A stretch of 12,021 bases of DNA, taken from NCBI GenBank assembly GCA_016839985.1, contig JAEOTG010000230.1, positions 1 to 12,021 of the forward strand. The letters run 5' to 3'. Source of the DNA: Candidatus Heimdallarchaeota archaeon (lineage in GTDB: Archaea; Asgardarchaeota; Heimdallarchaeia; Heimdallarchaeales; Heimdallarchaeaceae). Each line of letters begins with the position of its first letter. The first letter of the stretch is position 1. Position numbers and translations under genes: made by a program. Positions 6,705-12,021 of this stretch are shown one piece after another. The notes beneath the pieces are model-generated. The model had not been told where the DNA came from, made no database searches, and was given only the letters and a program-made list of their open reading frames with translations.

Positions 6705-7308
6705 TTTTATCCTCATTCTTTATTTCTTCTTGTTTGAGAATCAGAGAAAAGTATGCTTCTATCAGATGCGAAGGAATGCCTATATCTTTCAATTCTTTAC
6801 TAATCTCATTAACTGGTTTTTTTTCGCGTTGTTTATTATATTCAAATGCAACAAACTCCCCATACTCCCATGGATAAACTATCCAAGATTGTGTTTCTTT
6901 TATATAGTAATCAGGTTGTATGATACTGTGCTTTTTAAAATAAAGAGTAGCAGTTCTTAGCTCCTTTGGTTCCATCCGTTTTATATGTTCTACAGCTGCT
7001 TTGAGGCTTTTTCCTGAATCAGCAACATCATCTACTACTAACACTATTTTATCTTTCACATTTTCTGAAATCTCTTGAGTAATAATCGGTTCTTCTGTTG
7101 CTCGTGAAGTATTGTCATAAAATTCTATTTTGATATTAGCGGTTCTTCTATTTCCATAAAAATCAGCAAGTAAACGCGCTGGTATCCAACCACCTCTAGC
7201 TATTCCTACTATAACCTCAGGGTAAAATCCATCACTTGTTATTTTTTCAAACAAGTAGAATGTCATGTGATAGCTTTGATCCCAAGAAACAATTTCGTAG
7301 TCAACCAT
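6697..7308 (-). CDS. Phosphoribosyltransferase (COG2236-like purine PRT)
   Basis: A 203-residue type I phosphoribosyltransferase, a family that joins PRPP to a base and releases pyrophosphate. The PRPP-binding motif is VLVVDDVADSGKSL (89-102), with the two aspartates and the DSGKS phosphate loop. The pyrophosphate loop lies at GIARGGWIPARLLAD (35-49). WIVYPWE (142-148) is typical of the archaeal xanthine/guanine/hypoxanthine PRT group, where this region contacts the base. The tail after about residue 160 is charged and helical. Purine salvage is the likely role, but the base preference cannot be read. It is first in a two-gene operon with the overlapping winged-helix gene and is driven by a palindromic TATA region 15 bases upstream. 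Confidence 0.85.
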   Translation of the reverse strand: MVDYEIVSWDQSYHMTFYLFEKITSDGFYPEVIVGIARGGWIPARLLADFYGNRRTANIKIEFYDNTSRATEEPIITQEISENVKDKIVLVVDDVADSGKSLKAAVEHIKRMEPKELRTATLYFKKHSIIQPDYYIKETQSWIVYPWEYGEFVAFEYNKQREKKPVNEISKELKDIGIPSHLIEAYFSLILKQEEIKNEDKNE

Positions 7309-7323
7309 ATCGGTTCACAAATG

Positions 7324-7338
7324 TTGTATAATATACAA
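7324..7338 (-). promoter_or_regulatory. Palindromic TATA element of the PRT operon
   Basis: TTGTATA-A-TATACAA is a perfect 7-bp inverted repeat around one base, centred 23 bases from the PRT start codon at 7308, the TATA position for a leaderless message. Being a perfect dyad, it could also be an operator where a dimeric repressor blocks TBP. It lies about 100 bases from the opposite TrmB-like gene, so it is less likely to be that gene's own TATA. Confidence 0.55.
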
Positions 7339-7350
7339 TGTTAAAAAAGA

Positions 7351-7397
7351 TTATCAAATATGCTATCAGTAAAAACCTTTTTTAGAAAAGTTGATAA
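7351..7397. repeat. Separated inverted repeat in the divergent promoter region
   Basis: TTATCAA (7351-7357) and TTGATAA (7391-7397) are exact reverse complements, 40 bases apart start to start, or about four helical turns. A direct repeat GAAATTT-GAAATTT (7415-7428) lies nearer the TrmB-like gene. In such AT-rich DNA these may be chance, but they lie between a regulator-like gene and a divergent operon, where operators would be expected. Confidence 0.3.
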
Positions 7398-7442
7398 CAC
7401 TAAATCTAAACATTGAAATTTGAAATTTAATAGGTGAAACAA

Positions 7443-9677
7443 ATGTCATTTATAGAACGTTTACAATTAACTCCTGAGGAGAAACAAATTTATCAACTTC
7501 TCCTTGGTAGTGGTCAACTAACAGCTTTTGAAGTAGCTCAATTCAGTAATCTAGATTATTCTAATGTTAAAACAGCGCTGGATTCTTTACTTAGTAAAGG
7601 TGCAGTGGGTTCATCAGAGGGATACATCAATAAATTCTACGTCAAAATCCCTCTTGGATATTTAGCTACTACTAGTGATAAATTGAATGAAACTATCAAT
7701 CAAAATATAAGTGAGACAAAATCCTTTATTGAAAATAAAAAAAACACTTTTGAAAATCTTAGAGAATCTTTAACCTCACAATTAACAGAATCTGTTAGTA
7801 AGAAAAAAGCTGAAATAGATCAGAAGTTAAATCAGACTTCATCACAATTTCAAGCTTCTGCTCAGCAAAAGAAAGAAAACCTTTCTCAAAAGTCAACTGA
7901 ACTAGCTTCTAATTGGTCTTCGATTAATAACAACCAAAAAGTATCCATACAATCCTCTGTCAAAGAAACTTTAGATTCTAATGTAGAAAACCTCAATCAA
8001 GCTAAAACATCCATTAATACAATTGTGGAAAATATAAAACAGAAAAACATTGAATCAGTTACTAATTCTGATGCAGAAATAGAACAAAATGTAGCTCAAT
8101 CGATTGATAAAATTCAAGCTACTTCTCAAGCTTTAGGTCCAAAAGTAGATGAGCTTAGACAATCACTAAACGCAGATTTGGAAGGAATAGTTGAGTCATT
8201 CAAACAAAGCATAGATACTACAAAATTAGATGTTCGTGCATTTAATAGAACTCAAGCAGATAAATATCTAGGTTATTCAGAGGAAACCACAAGAAATACA
8301 GGAGAAACAATAGATGGAATTTCTGAATCAGTTACCAGTTCGCTTACAGAACTAAACAGTTCTCTTGAATTAGTTTTAGATAGTAAAATAGAAGATCTAT
8401 CCCTTCAAGTACAAGAAGCATTATCTGCTTTGAATGAAAAAGTAAGTGGAATCAAAAAGAGTTTGAAAGAAGAACTATTACAACAAAAAAATGTAACAAT
8501 TTCCAACACAATATCACAGATTAAAGAATCTATGGCACTTAAATATACAGACCTTCAAAACAATGAGCAAAATCAAAGAAATAATATGATTAGTGAAAGA
8601 GATATTTTCACACAGAAATTAGAAGCTCATTATACTGAAACTTTGGATAGTTACAATCAGAATATTAACACCATTAATGAGAATACTAAAACAAAATTAA
8701 ATGCTTTTACAGAAGGTTTAGCAACTCAATTCAATGAATTATCAACCAATACTGAAAACAACCTGAATTTACATATACAAGCTTTCAAGGATTTATCTCA
8801 GCAACTAAATGCTACTCTCAGTGATGAATTAACAATTGGTTCAGATAGAATAAAAGAAAAATGGACTGATTTAATTGAAAAAGCAGAAGTTTTGATACAA
8901 GAAAGCGAAGCAAAAATCAATCACCATTATCAAGAAGTAAATAATCTTATTCAGACAACTAAAGATTCAGTATCTGAAGAATTAGATAATTACTTACAAC
9001 AAACATTGGATTCAACAATATCAGTAACAAATGAAGTTCTTAATGTATCCAAAACAGGAATTGAAGAAGGAAAAGAACTGCTATCAGGAAACTTAAACAG
9101 TGAAATTAATGAGTCAGTGAAGTACTTTGAAGATACAGGAAGGAAATTCAACGATACAGCAAATTATCTGATTAGCGCAACAATGAAACTAAAAAACGAT
9201 TTTAGAGATTTAGAAGCTACTTCAAAAGAAATTCAACTCCCTCCAATCCAAACCACATCAATAGTGGGACTAGATGCTGTCTTAGATCATATGGCAAGGA
9301 TAATTAGTAGTACAAAAAGCAACGTAACAATCCTTTCACCAAAACATGATTATATACCTCTTGAAGCAGTGAAAGGTTTGCAAAGAGTAAATATTACTAT
9401 GGTTACTGCATTAGATGAAGAAATAAATAAAGATTGGATAGATACTGCAGCTTCTACAGCTATAGATGTAAATGTAGAAATAAGGAAACTAAAGGGAGTA
9501 GATATTCCTCAGTTTATTGGAGTAGAGAGAGATCAAGAAGAAGTTTTAATAGCTGCTCAAGATGAAGCGACAGGAGAAGTTGTTGGGATTTTAAGCCAGT
9601 CAACATATTTTGCTAAACTTGCTTCGTTTATTATTATATCACACCATGCTAAAGGTAATTCAACAAAAATAAGATAA
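7443..9677 (+). CDS. TrmB-type DNA-binding protein with giant coiled-coil stalk
   Basis: A 744-residue protein in three parts. Residues 1-70 are a TrmB-family winged helix (PEEKQIYQLLLGSGQLTAFE, then NVKTALDSLLSKG). Residues about 78-598 are a continuous Gln/Asn/Ser/Glu-rich helical stalk with a single proline (P233) before the PP pair at 600-601, so a long coiled coil. The last 130 residues form an alpha/beta domain (NVTILSPKHDYIPL, RVNITMVTALDEE, GVERDQEEVLIAA) like the effector domain of TrmB regulators. There is no cysteine, signal peptide or membrane segment. The stalk replaces the short dimerisation helix of ordinary TrmB. ATG at 7443 is preferred over GTG at 7434 because AGGTGA (7432-7437) precedes it. 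A DNA-bridging or architectural role, rather than simple sugar sensing, is inference. Confidence 0.75.
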   Translation: MSFIERLQLTPEEKQIYQLLLGSGQLTAFEVAQFSNLDYSNVKTALDSLLSKGAVGSSEGYINKFYVKIPLGYLATTSDKLNETINQNISETKSFIENKKNTFENLRESLTSQLTESVSKKKAEIDQKLNQTSSQFQASAQQKKENLSQKSTELASNWSSINNNQKVSIQSSVKETLDSNVENLNQAKTSINTIVENIKQKNIESVTNSDAEIEQNVAQSIDKIQATSQALGPKVDELRQSLNADLEGIVESFKQSIDTTKLDVRAFNRTQADKYLGYSEETTRNTGETIDGISESVTSSLTELNSSLELVLDSKIEDLSLQVQEALSALNEKVSGIKKSLKEELLQQKNVTISNTISQIKESMALKYTDLQNNEQNQRNNMISERDIFTQKLEAHYTETLDSYNQNINTINENTKTKLNAFTEGLATQFNELSTNTENNLNLHIQAFKDLSQQLNATLSDELTIGSDRIKEKWTDLIEKAEVLIQESEAKINHHYQEVNNLIQTTKDSVSEELDNYLQQTLDSTISVTNEVLNVSKTGIEEGKELLSGNLNSEINESVKYFEDTGRKFNDTANYLISATMKLKNDFRDLEATSKEIQLPPIQTTSIVGLDAVLDHMARIISSTKSNVTILSPKHDYIPLEAVKGLQRVNITMVTALDEEINKDWIDTAASTAIDVNVEIRKLKGVDIPQFIGVERDQEEVLIAAQDEATGEVVGILSQSTYFAKLASFIIISHHAKGNSTKIR

Positions 9678-9708
9678 TTTTTCTAATTATCTTTAGTTCT
9701 TTTTTTTT
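9671..9708 (+). terminator. Hairpin terminator overlapping the TrmB-like stop codon
   Basis: AAGATAATT (9671-9679) and AATTATCTT (9685-9693) form a perfect 9-bp stem with a TTTCT loop. The left arm contains the TAA stop codon. Nine consecutive T (9700-9708) follow seven bases after the stem. It has the layout of a bacterial intrinsic terminator, in a genome where a T tract alone would normally do. Confidence 0.6.
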
Positions 9709-9753
9709 CTTATAACTAAAATCATATAAGATAAACATAGTTGTTGAGAAGAC

Positions 9754-9761
9754 TTTAAAAA
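9754..9761 (+). promoter_or_regulatory. TATA element and ribosome binding site of the ferredoxin gene
   Basis: TTTAAAAA lies about 45 bases ahead of the ATG at 9805. Transcription would then begin near 9783, leaving a short leader that contains AGGTG at 9791-9795, nine bases before the ATG. This ribosome binding site decides the start in favour of 9805 over the GTG at 9793, which lies inside it. Confidence 0.4.
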
Positions 9762-9804
9762 GAGATGTTCTCGGTAAACGTAAAAATACAAGGTGTATAG
9801 AAAA

Positions 9805-9978
9805 ATGCCTACTGTTATAGATGCTGATTGTTGTATTGCTTGTGGAGCTTGTGTTGACATTTGTCCTGAAAATGTATATGATCTGGGTGACGTAGCAATT
9901 GTTGCAAGAAAAGAAGATTGCACAGATTGTGGTCTTTGCATAGACGAATGTCCAAATGAATGTATTGACTTCGAATAA
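9805..9978 (+). CDS. Small 2[4Fe-4S] ferredoxin
   Basis: A 57-residue ferredoxin, the size of the classic clostridial-type proteins that carry low-potential electrons between oxidoreductases in the cytoplasm. It has two full cluster motifs: CIACGACVDICP from residue 10 and CTDCGLCIDECP from residue 39, each supplying three cysteines to one cluster and the fourth to the other. Extra cysteines lie just before the first motif (C9) and after the second (NECIDFE). The net charge is acidic apart from a short KEDC region. It is transcribed alone, between the TrmB-like terminator and the Dna2 promoter region, so the redox partner cannot be inferred. A T-rich stretch follows its stop. Confidence 0.9.
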   Translation: MPTVIDADCCIACGACVDICPENVYDLGDVAIVARKEDCTDCGLCIDECPNECIDFE

Positions 9979-9981
9979 TAC

Positions 9982-10006
9982 TTTCATTTATTTTTCTTCT
10001 TTTTCT
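9982..10006 (+). terminator. T-rich tract after the ferredoxin gene
   Basis: Several T clusters (TTTTTCTTCTTTTTC among them) follow the ferredoxin stop, with no matching hairpin. This is the usual form of archaeal terminators. Between here and the Dna2 start at 10108 nothing else is recognisable apart from a TATA-like sequence. Confidence 0.4.
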
Positions 10007-10079
10007 CACTTTCTCTCCCACAGTTAATATTTTAAACATTCTTTCAGAAAATTAACAGTCTTTCTGAAGTAATCTACAT

Positions 10080-10088
10080 GTTTATTTA
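10080..10088 (+). promoter_or_regulatory. TATA-like element for the Dna2 gene
   Basis: GTTTATTTA is centred about 24 bases ahead of the ATG at 10108. There is no Shine-Dalgarno sequence before that ATG, and an in-frame TGA at 10090-10092 rules out an earlier start. A leaderless transcript is therefore likely. AT-rich surroundings lower certainty. Confidence 0.35.
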
Positions 10089-10107
10089 CTGAATTTTTAT
10101 TTTAGAA

Positions 10108-10611
10108 ATGATGGAAGTATTAACATGCGTTTATCTTAAAACTCTTTCACAAGTTGATGGTGAGAATTCTCGTTCAACACTTCTAATTGATGTAAATGGA
10201 CAAAATTATAACTTAAACCTCTGGAATCCTTGGAATGAAATAGTAGACTATCTTCAACCATATACGACTCTTAAATTATATGGTGTTAAAAGAATCTCTG
10301 AAAAAAACTCAACCTATTTCTCAACAGATTCAAATACAATTGTTGTTGCAGATCCTGATATTCTTATAAACGCAACAGCGATTAATAATGTCTCATACTG
10401 CTCTCGGAGTTATTATCTAAGTGAAATAATTGGTGAATCTATTTCTCCTTATATTGCAGTAAGAGGTTCAATTATTCACGACTGTTTAAGTTCTGCTCTT
10501 GTAAACAACACGAAACCTTCAGAGAATTTATCGCAAGTTTTAGATGTTTTTTCTCTTCAGTATGAGAATTTTGGTTACTCAAAAGAAGATGTGTATAAAG
10601 AATTACGATAA
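10108..10611 (+). CDS. dna2: Dna2 nuclease-helicase, N-terminal part (ends at an in-frame TAA)
   Basis: This 167-residue product is the front of a Dna2 protein. Residues 1-80 look like the N-terminal OB-type barrel. Then comes the eukaryote-like segment DPDILINATAINNVSYCSRSYYLSE (broken here by family convention only): C98 is the expected first Fe-S ligand and R100 follows. IIHDC with H124 is the first motif of the Cas4/RecB-like PD-(D/E)XK nuclease. The D and ExK residues are absent because a TAA at 10609-10611 ends the frame. The next codon, in the same frame, is ATG, and Dna2 sequence carries on from there. Alone, this part could not cleave DNA. It is either one half of a split enzyme or the front of a gene with a nonsense mutation. 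Confidence 0.8.
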   Translation: MMEVLTCVYLKTLSQVDGENSRSTLLIDVNGQNYNLNLWNPWNEIVDYLQPYTTLKLYGVKRISEKNSTYFSTDSNTIVVADPDILINATAINNVSYCSRSYYLSEIIGESISPYIAVRGSIIHDCLSSALVNNTKPSENLSQVLDVFSLQYENFGYSKEDVYKELR

Positions 10612-12021
10612 ATGGCAGAATGTCTTGATCCTTTTGTGGAAAATCTCTCGGGGAACTCCCTTCCAGAAACACTATTTTTGTCTCCTGATTTTGGAATAAG
10701 AGGAAGAATTGATCTTTTAAATAATGGGCATATTTTTGAATTGAAAACAGGTAAAATTTCTGAAAGTAATGATGCGCGTCCTTCGGATATAAGACAAGTT
10801 GCATTATACCGATATGGTCTAGGAGATTATACTGAAGATAAGAATCCTGAAAAAGGATCTATCATCTATGTGGGGACTAACAAGGTTGTAAGAAAAGTAG
10901 TAGAACCAAATTGGAAAATGCTAAAATACGCTATAGAAAAAAGGAACATCGCATATATAATCTCACATCAAGGCTATGTTCCTCTTATACATCCTGAATC
11001 TGCAAGAAAAAAATGTCAAAGATGTTCAATGAAGCACTTTTGTTATATTGTGTGCGCAGGTTTAAATCAGCAACGAAACTGTTCTAAATGCCCACATAAT
11101 GAACTCTGTACACAACAGAATCTTCCAGAATCATATCAAGAATATTTCAACCGATTTTCAAGATGGATAAGAGAAGAGAAAAATGAATCAAAAAGAAATT
11201 TCTCTGATTTATGGAATTTGAACGTTAATCAAAGGGTAGAAAAAGGAAAAACAATTCAAAATATGATTCTTGAAAATGAACTAAATGAAAATGGAAACAC
11301 TAAATTACTTTTCTCTTGTGATAACAGATCGGAAATTCGCGAAGGAGACATTGTCGTATTAAGTGATGGTAAAGTTCTTCAAGGACCTGTAACTACAGGT
11401 GTTGTTTCATCTGTATCGAACACATCAATAGAGGTAGACACTAGAACAATAGGAGATAAAATGTCTGTTCTGGATTTATATTCGATTGATGTAGGTTTTA
11501 GAAGACAACAGAGAGGTTTGTTTAATCTTGTTTTCAGAAAGAAGCATTTTAGAGATTTAATTATTGAAGAAAAACCTTCGCTTATTGATGTAATTGAGGG
11601 AGATTTTATTCAAAATAATCAATCTCAAAATAAATCTATAGAGAAGATATTGGGTACTCAAAATTATTGTCTGATTCAAGGTCCTGCTGGAACAGGTAAA
11701 ACCCATGTTATTGCGAAAGCTGCCATTATACTAGCTGAAAAGGGGGAAAAAGTTTTACTAACAGCATTTACAAATCGGGCAGTTGATAATATTTGTTTAT
11801 ATCTATTAAGAAACAATTATCATAATTTCATTAGATTAGGTTCTTCTCATTCTATTCTCAGAGAAATCAGAGATTATACACTTAGTGAATATAAAGAAAG
11901 AAACAAAGAAAAATCCTTGCTAAGTATTTTAGAGGATTTTCCAATAATAGTAGCTACTACTTCAACAATTTCTAATCCTGTATTCGAGAAAATAGGAACT
12001 CAGACAATTATAATTGATGAA
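10612..12021 (+). CDS. dna2: Dna2 nuclease-helicase, main part (open at window end)
   Basis: The frame is open for 470 codons to the window edge. It completes the nuclease with FGIRGRIDLL (D34), FELKTGK (E43, K45) and the RQVALY motif (Q62). KKCQRCSMKHFC supplies C135, C138 and C144, the remaining three Fe-S ligands. Four more cysteines follow (C148, C157, C160, C166), a possible extra metal site. A beta-rich linker ends at HFRDLIIEE, after which the SF1B helicase begins: Walker A GPAGTGKT (357-364), motif Ia LLTAFTNRAVDNI, a VATTSTISNPVF segment and Walker B IIIDE at the edge. Dna2 trims flaps and resects DNA ends. The ATG abuts the previous stop (TAAATG) and has no Shine-Dalgarno sequence, so translation would depend on reinitiation. 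Confidence 0.85.
   Translation, partial: MAECLDPFVENLSGNSLPETLFLSPDFGIRGRIDLLNNGHIFELKTGKISESNDARPSDIRQVALYRYGLGDYTEDKNPEKGSIIYVGTNKVVRKVVEPNWKMLKYAIEKRNIAYIISHQGYVPLIHPESARKKCQRCSMKHFCYIVCAGLNQQRNCSKCPHNELCTQQNLPESYQEYFNRFSRWIREEKNESKRNFSDLWNLNVNQRVEKGKTIQNMILENELNENGNTKLLFSCDNRSEIREGDIVVLSDGKVLQGPVTTGVVSSVSNTSIEVDTRTIGDKMSVLDLYSIDVGFRRQQRGLFNLVFRKKHFRDLIIEEKPSLIDVIEGDFIQNNQSQNKSIEKILGTQNYCLIQGPAGTGKTHVIAKAAIILAEKGEKVLLTAFTNRAVDNICLYLLRNNYHNFIRLGSSHSILREIRDYTLSEYKERNKEKSLLSILEDFPIIVATTSTISNPVFEKIGTQTIIIDE

Noticed and set aside
6705..6716. Earlier ATG for the winged-helix gene
   Set aside because: It has no ribosome binding site at suitable distance, while the ATG at 6704 has GAGG six bases upstream.
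7434..7442. GTG start of the TrmB-like gene
   Set aside because: The GTG lies inside the AGGTGA ribosome binding site that serves the ATG at 7443.
7683..9240. Chemoreceptor or secreted coiled-coil protein reading of the stalk
   Set aside because: There is no signal peptide, membrane segment or HAMP domain, no chemoreceptor signalling tip was recognised, and the head is a clear TrmB winged helix.
9793..9804. GTG start of the ferredoxin
   Set aside because: It falls within the AGGTG ribosome binding site, and the ATG at 9805 gives the normal ferredoxin N-terminus.
10609..10611. Recoding of the Dna2 internal stop as selenocysteine or pyrrolysine
   Set aside because: The codon is TAA, which neither system uses, and TAA is the regular stop of most genes in the window. 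No SECIS-like element was seen.
10472..10804. Minus-strand open frame of 110 codons crossing the Dna2 stop
   Set aside because: It is the antisense of well-recognised Dna2 nuclease sequence, has no recognisable motif or promoter, and is explained as a shadow frame.
1..12021. tRNA or rRNA genes, CRISPR arrays, insertion sequences, inteins and prophage genes
   Set aside because: No cloverleaf-like or rRNA-like sequence, regularly spaced repeat, transposase, integrase or intein motif was recognised on either strand by eye; short AT-rich repeats were judged chance unless listed.

Overview
The window reads as a low-GC archaeal chromosome segment. The archaeal signs are exosome subunit Rrp42, ribosomal protein eL43 (L37Ae), an archaeal Brix protein, the KEOPS subunit Pcc1, the large subunit of replication factor C, TATA boxes about 25-30 bp ahead of leaderless starts, and T-tract terminators. 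A strikingly eukaryote-like Dna2 and a very long TrmB/coiled-coil protein suggest an Asgard archaeon. That placement is inference, because no marker RNA or full ribosomal cluster is present. Of 14 visible stop codons outside the Dna2 locus, 12 are TAA and 2 are TAG, so TAA is an ordinary stop here.

Region 1 (1-2085, + strand) is an RNA-processing and translation block: the tail of an upstream gene (probably rrp41), rrp42, the eL43 gene, a Brix/Imp4-like ribosome biogenesis protein, and pcc1. It links RNA decay and processing, ribosome assembly and tRNA t6A modification. RpoP and prefoldin beta, which often sit in this archaeal neighbourhood, are absent. Region 2 (2078-4107) holds a TIM-barrel sugar phosphate isomerase-like gene (- strand) and a DDAH-type amidino hydrolase (+ strand), fired from one shared palindromic TATA element. 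The 3' remnant of an endonuclease/exonuclease/phosphatase gene follows. Region 3 (4245-6373) holds a multi-pass membrane protein of unknown function and the clamp-loader large subunit, with two candidate PCNA-binding motifs at its C-terminus.

Region 4 (6384-7308, - strand) is a two-gene operon: a purine-type phosphoribosyltransferase followed by a small winged-helix-like protein. Region 5 (7443-9978, + strand) has a 744-residue protein with a TrmB DNA-binding head, a stalk of about 520 residues almost without proline, and a TrmB-like C-terminal domain. A small 2[4Fe-4S] ferredoxin comes next. Region 6 (10108 to the window end) is a Dna2 nuclease-helicase.

The main discovery is that the Dna2 reading frame is cut by a single in-frame TAA followed at once by ATG. 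No frame shift is involved, and recognisable Dna2 sequence continues on both sides. The cut separates the first Fe-S cysteine and the nuclease histidine from the remaining three cysteines and the D/ExK active site. This is either a split nuclease made from two polypeptides or a recent nonsense mutation. No tRNA, rRNA, CRISPR array, IS element or prophage was recognised, and no stretch over 300 bases lacks a gene.
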